NCBI GenBank assembly: GCA_030562195.1 | Contig: CM060200.1 | Coordinates: 20,933,023 to 20,997,022 of the forward strand | Direction: 5' to 3' | Length of the DNA stretch: 64,000 nucleotides | DNA from: Nipponacmea schrenckii | Lineage: Eukaryota; Mollusca; Gastropoda; Lottiidae | In this document: positions 34,399 to 47,731 of the stretch, in pieces | Layout: every line of letters starts with the position of its first letter | Numbering within the stretch: position 1 is the stretch's first letter | Notes under the pieces: model-generated | Told to the model about the DNA's origin: nothing | The model's input: only the letters and a program-made list of their open reading frames with translations | The model's database searches: none | Position numbers and translations under genes: made by a program

Positions 34399-37300
34399 TT
34401 CAGTAAAAGGTATTTACAAAACATAATATATCACAGACAAACCGTTGTAATGTCCAACCGAAGACTTATTATTAGTCTGTATAAAGATTAATTATGAACA
34501 TGACATTTTCAAATTAATTTACTGAGTATTTCTTGGGTCGGTCTGCCGGCAGTCGGTTATCACATTGTTTGGGGCAATGTTAGGTTAATAAGCTCGTAGT
34601 CTTATTATATCAAGGCATCAAGACATAATTATAAGGTTATTTCAATGTTTCTACAGTTCTAAATCAATCTACAGCCACAATAAAAATTGATGTAATTGTA
34701 ATATTGTATTTATTTATGGTTTAAATATTTGAAGCTCCCTCAAGATCTCAAGATCTTTAATACTTAAAAATCTTCATGAAAATAAATTGGTTCCTTAAAT
34801 TATGGACAACCTGCGAGAAATAGCACCCAAGATCGGTTGAAATATTGTCTGTTTGCCGTATAATGCATCGTTCTTGACCTTTGTCATAAGAAGCAAGGTT
34901 TTATTGCTGGTGATAATTGACATTTGAAAACCATTCTAACCCAATGTCAACAAGTACTGTAGATCGAATGTCAGTTCATCATTTGAGGAAAACTAAAAAA
35001 TGACAAAATTCGATGAAAGATTTAGTATCTGCTATTTTGGTCGAATTCGATGAATCCTTGAGTTATTTCAAGAAGTGGTCAGTGGTTGACTGAAATAAAA
35101 ATATAAAAAACAAAAGAGAACTCGTAAATATGAAAGATTCCGAGAAATGAATCTGAAAGATAATAAAAGTAATGTGATGAGTGCAATTCTCGTAAATTGT
35201 TTGCGATAAACAGACTTTAAAGTGTTACTATGTGGATATTCTTTCGAAATATTTGATAAAGGTTCATATTTTCAACAAGGTATTGTTTTTAAGATGCAAT
35301 CTTCCATTGCAATGAAAGATTTGATGTATGATTTTTTGGTTAGATTCATTGAGACATCGAGTTATTTCGATGCAAATAAGATCCATTCTGGTAACTGGAC
35401 GAAGAAAATGAAATGGTAAATTTGTAACAAAGGATTATACAAAGGATTATGAGTTAACAAATGATATGACATTGAATAAGCAAGTTTTTCCTTCTGCATA
35501 AAAAATATATACATGTACATGAATAGTCAAAATTTGATCATAAGTGTTATCTAACCGTACTTACAATCAATAATTGAGGACTTAAAAAAAGGTCAACAAC
35601 AATGTGTCAACGTTATATAAACAGCGTTTTCGGAGCACTTTATGCCAGTGGGTGACTAGGCTTGTCATATAGTTCGAAGAGCCTACTTATCAGTGGTTTT
35701 CCATAAGGGGGGCGATTGGGGTGGCCTTGACCTTTTCAGTCACACCCATCTCCCATCTCCTTCCTTTTAATTATTTTTTTATATTATTTAACAAAGTAAA
35801 AACTAGAAATAATTGTTAGAAACGTCACTATTCTGTATACCAACTCTAAAGTGCCTAAAATTATTTTGATCTTTCGGAGACTTTAGCTGCAGAGGCGTTT
35901 GCCGTTTTAATGATCGACATTACACGTATACGTAATAAAAAGTCAAAGACCTGACATAATTTTATTTCATTTACATCAACCGTCAGTTAATGACATAGAT
36001 CAATACAAGCCCACTCTTCATCATTGATTGCAAATATGGTCTTCTTAAACACTTGCCGATAAGAGAAGTTTCTTTCACAATATCCAAAGCAATAAAGAAG
36101 GAATGCGTAAAAAATGACTTAAATCGAATACTAAGGGTAAAATGGGACTAAAGTCGATTGGGGAAGATAACAGTAACCCTCTGCCTTAATGTTACCGGAT
36201 ACCATTCGCGTTGTGTCATCTCGCACCTTTATGACAGAGTATATTCAATCTGACAAAAAAAGGTAATAAGGGCTTAAGAAATATTAAATATTTGAGATGT
36301 CATGTAAAGTAGTGCTGTTGCCCCACTGAGGCCATGCTACTGTCTTCCAAAACCAGATAACAGGATGTTATTGTATAGAGAAGTCTATTTCAATCATAAG
36401 GCGGTTTAATCAACGTGGTTGACCAGTTAATTGTGTAAATTGTTTCGTATTTAGAAAAGAAAGTAGTTTTCTTTAATTGAGATAGACGAAAATAAAAACA
36501 TTTATTCAGTGGTTTTAGTGAATCATTAAACCCACTTCAATCGATACTTGTTTTTTTGCACTCTGGTGTATTACGTGTATATGGGGCAAAAATCACGTAA
36601 ATGAAATAAAATACAATAAAAAGTGGCTCAAATAGATGAGTGGGGTCCATGGACTTTAATTGGTGGGTAGTAAACTGGGTTTATTAGGGATGGGGCCCGC
36701 TTAGGAAGGGTCAACATGTATGAGAAGACAGCCGATTGAATACCATTTTGATCGCTACTTTGTTCATAGAGCTGATACCAACAATACTATTTGTAGACGA
36801 ACCATATACTATTTATTTGAATCTAAATCTCAATCAAGTTTCCTCTTTCAATTTTCCAACTGTAAACCAAATCTCTTTAACCCAAAGTGACCTTGAACAG
36901 ATTTTTTTAAACTTAAAAAACAATCAGACTGAAACGTGGAGGTCCCATACATAATTTGGAGCAAAAATTAATACAACGGGTATTCTGTGTCTGAGCATCT
37001 ACCAAAATTGATGATCAAGCAATACAGGAAATTAATGTGTAAGTGTGCATCACGGCAACATGCACACCATTCTCGGAGAAAATAAAGTCGACATCCTTAA
37101 AATTTCTACCAAGTGTCCTTCTATAAAATGAAAATCTTATGAATCACCTAGGAATTTGTTTAATATTAGGAAGTATAATTTTGACGAACGACTGTTTGTC
37201 ATAAAACGACGACAACTTCTATAACTATAATATTATACACTTAATTAATAAGGAAAGTATAAGCCTACTTGAATATCACTATAAATTAATCCTTGGAAAA

Positions 37301-39040
37301 CATTATGTGCATTGCTAGTAATTAATTTTTGGTTAAAAATAATTCTGCAGGATAAAGGGAAATTCACAAACTATTAATGTAATTTTATACATTAATCATC
37401 TTTGTGGCATACAGTTTTTTAGTTTTTTTTTTATTTGAAGTCAAGATGCCTTGCTGATTCAGATACTTACTTTCTACGTCCTACTTTTAAGTCTCTAATG
37501 GATTAATGACAGATTGCTAAGGATAATTATGTTAGAACAGCCGAAAAACAGGACGCCTTTTTCATGTCGGTCCCTGCGACCTGGGGAGTTGAAAAGGCCG
37601 AAAGTTTTGTCTTCACTTTTATCGGGATTGGGCCCTGGACCCCCAGGTTCGCAAACAAGTGTCAGTGCATTAGGACTTTGCACGTGAAGTTTTGATAGTC
37701 GTTTGTTGAAAAACGGCCAAGGTAGGACAACCTTCATTGTTATCCCGCATTATTCGTCTGCGGATGCTAATCTTCATTGACACAATAAAGCACGAGTCAC
37801 TTAGAAAATGAAATGTTTATCAAGGTAGAGTATGCATCTATTATCTAATCATTTCCAATTTCTTTCATCTACTGGTCACAGACCTTTTATCTCGATTAAT
37901 GGGTACAACAGCTTACTGAACTACATTTAATACACATTTAATATGTCAGTTAATGTAAGGAATTCAAGTAAGCCTCGAAGCACAACAGAAGCTTTCCTGG
38001 TGCCTCTTATCCATTGAGCAGTGTATAGTAAAAGAACAAGCTTCATAATTTGATGTAATAGTATATGATATAATATAATAGTATAATAGGCACGACAGTC
38101 AAAAGGATGCCACTTGCCGCTAGTTATCGAATTCCTTCCTACTTTATAATAAGAAAGGTGAGTCACATGACATTTTCTAATTGACATAATGCCAAAGGTC
38201 TTTAGGTGCAGTTCAGACTTGACATTGCTTGCGGACTCTGATATTCCAGATATATATCAGAAAACTGTGATTAGCGGTTTTAAGCTGCATTTTCAATATT
38301 TTATTCCGTTCATAACACAGTTAGAATATAGTGCTTAACCATGTAGAGCTGGATACAAAAATAGAAATATCAAAGTAAAACCTGAAAAAAGATCACACAG
38401 TGTGAATCTCTGAGAAAGACAGATTCTGCCTAAATATTTCGAATTTTAATTTCTTATAGTTAAATGATATTTGCTTTATTTAATGCTTGCTCAATGTCAT
38501 TGCCTGGTTGTTAATTCTTTATAACCACTGATAACCACCACAAACATGAATATCTTTTACGGCATTATAGGATTTTTTACTCAGTGGAGGGAGATTCGGG
38601 GATCTGAATCCCCTTTCGGCACAGGGATGGGAAATTGAACAAAGTTTCGCGTACTAAAGGCGCTGGATTTCATAAAATTTGAAGCTACAAAAAGTTGAAA
38701 ATAGCCAATAGAAAATAATCAAATGTTTCTAATAGCATGGATTTCTGCGTATTCCAGAAAACTCTAGTTCACATTATACAAAGGCGATCATAGTATAAAA
38801 ATAGCTCATAATTCATAAGTCAAGGTGCACGACATCTTGGTCTTTATGTTTCCAGTAAATAGGATTATCTATTATGAATGCAAATATTTATTATTCGTAT
38901 GTTTTTAAGGCATTTAATACATTTAAATTCTTGTTCAATTGATTTATAACACGTAGGCCTAATATGATTATAATGTTTATTTTTCCATATTCTATGATTA
39001 TGAAACTTCTAGAAACAATTGTTTATATAGCTTCAGTTTA
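34399..39040. other. Intergenic, no recognisable gene
   Basis: AT-rich. Two partly similar phrases around 35015-35085 and 35310-35385 (GATGAAAGATTTAGTATC versus AATGAAAGATTTGATGTA, each followed by GAGTTATTTC) suggest an old local duplication. Short ORFs show no family resemblance. Confidence 0.4.
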
Positions 39041-40700
39041 TGGTTCTTTAAGAACACTTTCTGAAGACGATATATTCGCTTTAGCAGTCGATACTATTGC
39101 GGTCAACTTAAGGTATTAGATGCAGTTCGAAATACGTGTAGCTTGTCATTGTGAAAATGGTACTGAAAATCACAGGTACTTGTGGACAGGATAGTCTTTA
39201 ACAAGTGCATATGAGTTCTCAAACTATCTCCCTATAAATATAAATTTTGTTTCATTTCCTTAAACGTGAATTTAAATTTGTTTTCACTTGATTAAATTGT
39301 CGAGGTTACAGAAAAAACGTTTAAAATATGTATAATAAAAGTAAAGGTAAGACAAAAAGACGAGTTACTTTCCCCACCACTTGCACAATCAGCTTAAAAT
39401 ATCAGCAATAATCGATCCTGTGCATTATGTCTTTGATTTCTTTCCCTTAGTACTTTTTACTCCATCGGGACATCATTTTTTTTTAAATCGGAGCTCATAA
39501 AGTCTTGTTTTTCGTTGTGTTTCTCTCCATATTCAGTTTTTCAACCAATAAGGCTGTTAAGACGGAAGTGCGAAGTGCGCAATGTCGCTCTCATGATCTC
39601 AATCTCGTCTGGGTGTCAGAGACTACTATAATTTTATGTAAAAATGTGGAAGACAATTGAGGTCAAAGAACTCGAGCGTGCGCACTTCGCCACTTCCGTC
39701 CAAACGACTTTTCATTCCCCTAAATGGTACAAGCTGATAAGGAGAGGATCAGAGCCGGCAGTTGATTGGTTAGCAAATTACGTCAGAGATCTAAAACTAG
39801 ATAAAGCACATGGCCAGGCTTTGGAGACTCTTGACAACCACTTTGTCAGTACTTCCAATATTTATAAGCAGTATATGGCACTGTGTGCACGCAGCTTTCC
39901 CATGTAACAGTTCACAATAATATAATAGTTCACAATAGTCAATTATGATCTCACAATATTTTTGACAATATTTGTCAATTTCAGTAAAATAAAATTGCAC
40001 ATCACGTACCATATTCAGGTATGACATCATATGGGTCACTATGCCACATAAGCTTCTGAAATTTTGGATTGTTTGCCGCGAGATTTCAGAATTTAACTTC
40101 GGGACATCATGATATTGATCAAACCATTTCTACTTTTTGTCAATAATGTCCTGAATATGGGGATAAGGATATACTGCTTAAAAATATTGGAAGTACTGAC
40201 AAAATGGGCTTCATTTTTTATTGCCTGATTTGGTTTATATTTTAAATCATTTTAAATTATCTTGGGTTTGTTCGTTTATTGCAGCGAGGAGGTGGTCTCC
40301 AGTCCCCAAAGCCTGACCATGTGCTCTGTCTATTTTATAGATCTCTGACGTAGTTCTGCTAACCTATCGACTTCCGGCTCCGATCCTCTCCAAAAACTGT
40401 GAGTTGGGAGAGAAACAACAAGAAATAACTAGACTAAATGAGATCCGATTTAATAAATTTTATATCCCGACCTAATGATATAATGCACCGGATCGACTAT
40501 TGCTGATATTTTATGCTGATTGTGCAAGTACAAACTTCTAGAATAGAACTTTTAACGTCATAAAGAAACACATGTTTGGCTACAGTTTTGTGGTTCTTTA
40601 GGAACACTTTCTATAGACGATATATTCGCTCTAGTGGTACAAGGAAGGTCTATTGCGGTCGAGGTATTAGACGCAGTTCGAAATAACTTGTCATTGTGAA
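39041..40700. mobile_element. Large inverted-repeat structure flanked by direct repeats (unclassified)
   Basis: Inverted arms: 39379-39430 against 40479-40529 (TTGCACAATCAGC ... ATATCAGCAATA), and 39741-39840 against 40291-40390 (GGAGAGGATC, ACGTCAGAGATCT, AGCACATGG). A smaller stem lies inside the left half, 39561-39580 against 39679-39700 (GACGGAAGTGCGAAGTGCGC). Outside the arms a diverged direct repeat of about 115 bases occurs at 39041-39155 and 40591-40700 (GGTTCTTTA, CGATATATTCGCT, CTATTGCGGTC, GCAGTTCGAAATA). No transposase-like ORF is present. A decayed foldback element or a rearranged duplication are both possible. Confidence 0.6.
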
Positions 40701-43561
40701 GAGCGTCGAAGAAGCTCCGAGCCAGTAAATTGTTCAAAAGTAAAAGAGAAATATAAGCCAATTTATTTAAATTTTATTGAAGTTTAAAATTGAACAATAA
40801 AAAGTTATTTTAGACGCCATCTGTCAAATAATATACGAATTCTGTGCTGATTAATTTGAAAGATAGGCAATAAAAAAGATATCGCTTATATTATATATAG
40901 CTACAGATCATTCAATCATAACTAAAGACAGTCAAATCACATAATTGTCAAATTAATATATAACCCAATCATTAGGAAATAAAGAACCCGCGCGCCAACC
41001 TCAAGGCATAAAGCATGACCTCAATAACCATGTATACTTTGTACCTTTTGTCTCGAAATCGAGAAATATATGAACTCTAAAACAAGTCTACCCCAGCTGT
41101 CAACTATGACATACAAGATTTTAACAAAGACAAGTACATCGCTTGCCTTTGTTATCAATGTCTTTATTAAAGTTTCGTGTATTTGGAGGTCAACTAAGGA
41201 TGTCGAACTTGTTGACTGTAGGCTATACCAAAAGTTAAACGTACAGAGGTGACAATCAGGTACACCACCTTAAAAAGATATCAACACACATAACAGCTGA
41301 TGCGTTGATATTTAAGACCAAAGTAATCAGATGATTCTGCTTTATGGTATGTTTAGACAACCGTAAGCGATTAAATTTCCGAAATCGTGAGTTTCTTTCT
41401 ATTAAAACATCAACCTGGAATTGGAAACAATCTATTGATGCAACCTAAAAAGATGATTTTAGTCACAACCATTCTATAGATACAAAGAATGGAGAATACT
41501 TTAATCGAGTGAAATAATGAACAGAAGCGAAAAATCTGAAAGCACCGGGGCCCTACTCCTGTAGGTACCAAAAGCAATGGATGTCAAACCCTACACCATC
41601 AGAATAGTACTCACTACAATCACCGAGGCAATAAAAAGCATTCCTTTACACAATAAATTGAAGATGAACAAATGAGCAATACGTATTTTAAAAAGAAGCC
41701 ATGCACCACAGTGCTTACAATATTACCCTCGATAAAAACAGAATGCACTTTTAAAGAAACTTATTCATGCATTAAGAGACAATTTACATTTGAATGTAGG
41801 AACAAAATCCTTATTGTATCTTGACAAATTCCAGAAGTTGTTACTCAGTTTTACAGTCACTGTTTATTAAACGGGTAAATATATGAAAGCCCAAACTTGT
41901 AAAGGGTAGTATTGCATTGGCGCAATTTTAAAATCCAATAAAGAAATTTTACCTACAGAAATCCAAAATTTCCCACAAAAGAAATTTGACAGTCCACGAA
42001 AATTTCATCGCCGAGCAGCTGTCTTGTTATACCCTAATAGGGTCACAGGTCACAAGGCACGCGACAAACAACAACAAAGAACATTCCAATATATTGTAAG
42101 ATGTCTATTTGATGTGTGGCACGCGACACTTGAAACTTGTCATAAGCCACCTGGATTTTCAATTTAATTTAACCCTAGACCCCTCTCAACTTTACTAAAA
42201 GCGATATAGACTCAAAAGTACTCATGCAGTTGACAACACAAAATGTACCTTGTCATCGTTTAAACAAAATAGCTATTTCAATAATTTCAACTTTATTTTC
42301 TCACCAATTTTTAAAAATCAAAGACGCAGAAGAGCGTATTAAACATATAAATTGCAGTGCACTACAGATAGCAAGGTAGCACTTCTTCTTACACTAAAGA
42401 TAACAAATATCACCTTAGATAACACCAAAGAAAGGCAGTAGGTTTTTCAGCTGATAATCGAATAATTGCACATTGCAAGCCTTTATTGAATTAATTATTT
42501 ATTCAAATGTTTGAAAAAAAAGAACACATTGTTTCATTCTTTGTTCAAGAAATGATTTCAAAAATTGTCGCATTGTAAGCGAATGAGAACAGGTCTGTCT
42601 AAGCAGGTGCCTTACTTATTTAAGGCCTCCTTGACAGATCTATTTGTTTACCATCAATCAGCGTCCATGGCGTGTAACATAAAGGGTCTTACATTTCAAC
42701 CTTCAACCATTGACGCTTTCCCCCCATTGGCTCTTATATATGGCTGCAGGTTTTAAAATAAAACAAATTTTTTTTTTGAGACAAATATCGTCCATGCCTC
42801 CCCTAAACCCCAACTTTTCCCCCAGTTTCACCTGACTTTCATTTATTTTTTATAATTTTGCATAGTTATGGTTTTGCCTGTAACTTCCATGGAAAATTTT
42901 GTTGTCCTGTTTTGACCCCCTTATCCGTTGATTCCAAGAAATGTCCCCACGCTTTGTGCATGGAAATGTGCATCTCATTACCCACTTTTCTGATGATCCG
43001 GTTTCCGTTTCCGCTATGTGTCTAGTTAGTTATATAGAAACCCATCAAGACATACATGTTAGGGCGAGTTCCTTCAGGATAATTCGGTGTTTTAGCTCAT
43101 CCCTTTGCTTTGAAAATGACATGTCATAAGAAAAGTTTTAATTTCCCCGTTCCGAAATATAGCGTTGCTGTCAGTTATCTTTGGAATATGTTCATGCACA
43201 ACTATAAAAATACTTTTATGAATTATAATTATTTTATTATAATTTTTTACAAAGGTTGGCGAATTTTGGCCTCGGCTATGTTCTATTACATTATGGTCGA
43301 CGCCTTTAATAAAAGGTATATTGTCGACCAGTCAAAATTGAACTGCTTTTATATAAAAGTTATGAACCCTGTTTAGTTTCAGCTGTTCAATAAATGTTCT
43401 ATTTCGCAGTCAAGTAGCGTATTCCTCCAAATGGACGGAACTCCTTCCACCGCCATCAATTATGGGGGAGCGAACAAAATTCAATGTCCAAAGTATGCGC
43501 TCCAATTTCAAAATTCATTAAAAGTATTTTCATTAAAAGTATTTACACATATATAATCATT
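40701..43561. other. Intergenic, no recognisable gene
   Basis: AT-rich, scattered short ORFs only. A TATA-like TTATATATGG near 42734 lies near an inverted CCAAT (CATTGG), but no gene follows that I recognise. Confidence 0.4.
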
Positions 43562-44110
43562 TCATTTGATAGGTTGATCAGAGGTAAAGAATTGATTTAA
43601 GCCGTTACGAAAGTCATTTACCAAGTGTAAAGAGCTTAACTTTGTTAAATGCACCCCAACGCGAGAAAATAACTCTTGTTTATCTAATGTTATACTAGGA
43701 TGTGAAATATAACCAAAGACCATATATTTATATGGTCTTTGATATAACAACACCCCAGTGCTAACAGTTTAGTTACTACCGCTAAATTTATCCTAACTCT
43801 GGCCTGGTTTAATTGTTTTGTCCGATTTATAACGGGGCAGTATCTGAGTCAACAATACTTTTTTTTTTATTAATTCTTTAGCAGGGATATGACCCACATC
43901 ATTTCCCCCACAATGCAAGATTAGATATGCAGGTTTCTCTTCAAAGTTAAGAAGATGCTTTAGGTGACGTAATAATTGGTTCCATTGGAGACCCGATTTC
44001 CTTGCCACCAACTTTGCGTAGCTGTAAAGCCTAAGTTTAGTCCTTGACCTTTGGTTCTAACGTCGTATTTGATAATCACTGAACCCACAATCCAAACCAA
44101 TCTACGGGTT
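43562..44110 (-). pseudogene. SGNH/GDSL-type hydrolase remnant (Ngaro ORF3)
   Basis: Block I appears as VWIVGSVIIK (near 44070); the usual second Ser of the GSS motif reads Val. Block III is clear in AYLILHCGGNDVG. The C-terminal block reads RVGVHLTKLS, where D-G-V-H-L is expected, so the catalytic Asp is also changed. Pieces lie in different frames. An SGNH hydrolase next to a tyrosine recombinase is a known Ngaro feature; its role in the element is unknown. Confidence 0.7.
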
Positions 44111-44131
44111 CCCATTCCTGAAAACAAATTA

Positions 44132-45480
44132 TTATTTAAATTTACTAGTAGGAATTCTAATATAATTTTTTACTACGTCCAATTTCCACCGGCCCATGTT
44201 CTTTATTTTATTTTCACACAACCCAGACATTGCTGCAGAGATTGCAGCACCTATTCGAAATGAGTGATTCTTAAATTGGTCTTGGTTAAGACCGAGTTTT
44301 TTGATACCTTTACGAAGAACTGCCGTGAACTGATAACGGGTCAAAGGTCTATCCCCGAAAAGACAGAATAGTTGTTTAATGAGCATGGTGTGTGTCCTTT
44401 TCTATTGCGCATATTGGTAGATTTAAAGGCGTCGGCACGGATAGGCAAATTACAATTATCATTATTATTCATGTTATCTAGGTAGATCTAGTATTTCTCT
44501 TCGCATGTCTATCTTTATTGTTCATGTCAGTGTAGTGTGCCTAAAGTTATTGTCACTTTTGTAGTCCTTATACTTATTAACTCTCTAGTGCCGCCATCTT
44601 GTTTTTCACTTGGTCCTGTTTTCATTAATTAGCCAGTATTCTTAATTATTCTAATAAAATCATTTGTTTTATGTTTCAAAATATGTATTTACATATTATA
44701 ATAGATGGTATCTTGTCAGTTTCCTAGTTGACGCATGGGTTCTTGATTTTATATAATTAGTGAAAGTATCACACTTGTCACATGTTCCAGTACAGATTCA
44801 AATATAAGTATTGTGCATATTTGTGCCAAGCAATTTTAAGTAAGCTTCAGATTTAATAGAGAATTTGATTGAAAAGATTTTCAAGTTGTGTAATTTATTA
44901 TCCCCATTGTTAGTGACGACCACGAATCGTCCCAAACCTAATACCTGTTATTTGCACATATTTCGTTTCTAAATGTAGTTAAACATATTGGAAATATATT
45001 GTTTCTTTCTTTAAACTCTGACTTTAACAGAACATTTTTTTGCAACACCTTGAGAGTTATTAACGATTACGTCGTCGACTGACAAAACTCTATCCGAAAT
45101 CTGCCTAACCGCACCTACAATTTCGCCAATACACAAAAAACCCGAAAAATGCTGTTTAGAAGACAGCTTTAAATAATTTTAATTCATAATTTGTACTACA
45201 CACGATTGGTAAAATATTTAGTATTTTTTTTAGAATGTCCCAGGTTATAGGTTATCTAGAATCGCCACGCCTCGTAGACCTTGTCAATCCTTCTAATATT
45301 TTCCGGACAATAACATGTTGTGTTATGTCCTCGATTTGACTTACACTTATTACCTATAGCGGATACATATAATTTAGCAGTTGGTCCTTTATAACCCAAT
45401 AACGATAAATGTGCTAGAAAATTAGTCATGTGGTTCAAATAAGGGGGCTAAATTTGGGCCAAGCCGTAAAAAATTCTAAA
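44132..45480 (-). pseudogene. Tyrosine recombinase remnant (same retroelement)
   Basis: The N-terminal piece (45256-45438) has FLAHLSLLGYKGPTAKLYVS, typical of the SAM-like core-binding domain. The C-terminal piece (44132-44386) carries the catalytic NHSFRIGAAISAAMSG box (H-x-x-R) and MGRWKLDVVKNYIRI with the nucleophile-region tyrosine. The gap between them (about 870 bases) is longer than the intervening protein requires, so the middle is decayed or carries an insertion I cannot identify. Confidence 0.75.
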
Positions 45481-45546
45481 TTTGTGGAATGAATTCAAGC
45501 CATTGGCGTAGGGGGTTATTCGAGGAGGCTTCAGATAATAACCGTT

Positions 45547-46142
45547 CTACTTCATTTCTGATAACAAATGATGGAAATGAGCTGGAAACTGAACTTGAGT
45601 AGATTCTGCGTTTGGTAATAAATTGTTTAACCTGGACCACTGCATGCGTGAAATAGAATCGCAAATATTATTAAAACAACCTTTTATATGAACAGCTCGA
45701 AATGAAATATTGTTAATCATGGATTGTAACAACTAGCTCCCGAATGAGTTTCATGACTTATTTTGATTTCGAGGTTTATTATCGTTACCAATCCCTCGTT
45801 ATCCGTCAAAAAGCGAATTCTGTTGTTCTTTATTTCTTTACCCCAAATGTAAATTGCGAGAACAAAGGGTGTTAGCTCAAGAAATGAAATATCTTTCATG
45901 TATGGTTTGGACTGCCATTCAATGGGCCAGTACCCAATTACTCCTAAAGAATGCACCACACCCAAGGTTTTTACCCTCTGCGCTGTCAGTAAAGAGTTGT
46001 AACTCTTCATTTGAAACCCAAACGTTTTTTTGAAAAAAGCAATTCCATTTGAATTAGAAGGAAACAACAGCCACATGTTCATGTCGTCAAGCATACCTTC
46101 GGTTATGCGAATAAAATGATGCGACTGTCTTATGCCGCACAT
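45547..46142 (-). pseudogene. RNase H domain remnant (same retroelement)
   Basis: Follows the RT pieces on the minus strand. Recognisable parts are FLELTPFVLAIYIWG (catalytic Glu region), RFLTDNEGLV (catalytic Asp region), then, after a frame change near 45720, FRAVHIKGCFNNICDSISRM, the usual end of this RNase H in DIRS-order elements. Degraded by frameshift. Confidence 0.7.
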
Positions 46143-46229
46143 TGCATCATCGAAGCGGCGGTTAAAAGCTCTGGTAGCCGGTATTACCCTGGTGCAAAAA
46201 TTAAGCGATCCAACTAAGGACTGAAGTGA

Positions 46230-47130
46230 TTTGAGAATTAATTTTTTGTACGCTATCAGATCTTTAATGGTTTTTTATAACTTTTATGACTTTTGAATCA
46301 GAAATTCTGACAACTTCGTTTAAAGAGTCTATTTCTAGACCTAAATAAATAAGTTTAAACGTGGGCCCTATTGTTTTTTCTTCAGCTAATGGAACTCCAA
46401 TTTTGCCTGTAGACATTCTGAAAAGTAGACATAAGGTCTCTGCACTCTGGAGTTCCCTTTCTCCCTGCGAAAAGAAAATCGTCAAGGTAGCGGACAACCG
46501 ATTTATTTCCTACACAATAGCAAACCAGCCACTCTAAAAACGTTGCCACCTTTTCAAATATTGCACAAGAGCTTGAGCAGCCCAATGACAAGCAGTTATC
46601 AACATACTGTCGTAATAATTACATATTTTTTAACCTAGCAATACAGGACATATCCGAAACGCTGACTTTATATCAATTTTTGAAAGATCGCAGCCCTTTC
46701 CTAAGTCACTTATCATATCAATTACATGATCAAATTTGGAATATTGAACGCTACTATAATCATCCGGGATGTAATCATTAACGCTACTATTTTAGGGTCT
46801 GACAAGTTCATATTTAGACGCCATGATTGGCCATCAGACAACGCCCACTGGTGATAAACGTAAATTAATGAAAGGCTTGAGTAAAAATGGATCCGATATT
46901 CTCCCATTTTTTATTTCATCGTTTAGTTTCCGTAATAGTTCAATGGGATGTTCGGTAGCCGACTTCAAATTTCTGCAACTTGACGATAGACGTGGACCCA
47001 TCCTGATCAACAGAGAAATTCTACCTGTCGGAGATATTACCCTGACCTATTGGCCATCCATGTTTAAAGTAGTTCACGCGTAGACATTAGCTCTCGGAGA
47101 TCGGAATTGAGACGAAAGAACTTAATGTAA
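46230..47130 (-). pseudogene. Reverse transcriptase remnant (Ngaro/DIRS type)
   Basis: In successive, frame-shifted pieces I read MGPRLSSSCRNLKSATEHP, NGRISDPFLLKPFINLRLSP, a motif-A-like segment SKIDIKSAFRICPV, the catalytic YLDD box in VVRYLDDFLFAG (about 46480) and GVPLAEEKTIGPTF followed by YLGLEID. The order and spacing fit a DIRS-order reverse transcriptase. Stops and frameshifts separate the pieces, so no functional protein is encoded. Confidence 0.8.
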
Positions 47131-47152
47131 ACAAACCGCAAGCAGACGATTC

Positions 47153-47317
47153 ATGATGGATTCCGCACCGCACAAACCAATTAAGCCTGACTGTTGTCAT
47201 TGCAACGAAAGTACTGAGAAAATTATAATTAATTTGAACCCTGCTAATTTAGAGGACATGCATGCAATTATTAAAGAATTTTCTGGCCCAAATATAAGGT
47301 CGTGCCTTGATTATTAA
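47153..47317 (+). other. Short ORF of 54 codons between retroelement and piggyBac element
   Basis: Starts at tandem ATGs and reads MMDSAPHKPIKPDCCHC onward through NLNPANLEDMHAIIKEF to a stop. The composition looks protein-like and opposite in direction to both neighbours, but I recognise no family and see no promoter or splice support. Probably chance or a remnant; recorded because it is compact and has a Cys-Cys-x-Cys cluster. Confidence 0.15.
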
Positions 47318-47695
47318 TACGAACGAATTTTACTACGGTGTAAAAACTTAAACATGATCTTTTTACAGACACATATGAAGAGAATGTATTTTTTTTATCA
47401 ATACTAAGTGAATAAACATAAAATAGTAAGCACAATAATGTTAATGAGTCGAAATAACTCATTATGATGCGAAATATCTTTAAAATCCTCCTAATCGTCT
47501 TTCCGGTTTTCTAGTTTCGTAATTCAGATACGCTTCCACTATTAAAAATAGTTTGGTATTAAAACTTTGAACCCTGGCATCATATAACGTCATAACGTCA
47601 TGAACCCTGACCTCCAAGAAGAGATAACGTCATTAACGTAATAGCGTTTTTCGTACCTTATAATTTATTGGAAATATGTATTTGTGATGGTGTAT

Positions 47696-47705
47696 TTTAT
47701 TTATT
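47696..47705 (-). terminator. Poly(A) signals of the piggyBac transposase gene
   Basis: Two overlapping AATAAA hexamers on the minus strand (TTTATTTATT on plus), about 30 bases past the transposase stop codon. Confidence 0.6.
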
Positions 47706-47731
47706 CAAAGGAATATCTTTTTTTTAAACAA

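Larger units (their letters stand above)
43562..47130 (-). mobile_element. Decayed Ngaro/DIRS-type tyrosine-recombinase retroelement, ORF2-ORF3 part
   Basis: Reading on the minus strand from about 47130 down, domains appear in the order RT, RNase H, tyrosine recombinase, SGNH hydrolase, broken by several frameshifts and stops. A tyrosine recombinase with RT defines the DIRS order, and an SGNH hydrolase ORF is characteristic of its Ngaro group (established). No intact frame remains, so this copy is dead. Terminal split repeats could not be located by eye. Its ORF1-like partner may be the remnant at 52165-53690, with a piggyBac element and a GGGCGTAT element lying between. Confidence 0.8.

Noticed and set aside
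40558..40761. Minus-strand ORF overlapping a direct repeat
   Set aside because: The paired repeat at 39041 carries stops and frameshifts in the same reading, so coding is unlikely.
42700..42760. TATA-like TTATATATGG with nearby inverted CCAAT as a promoter
   Set aside because: No recognisable gene follows on either strand.
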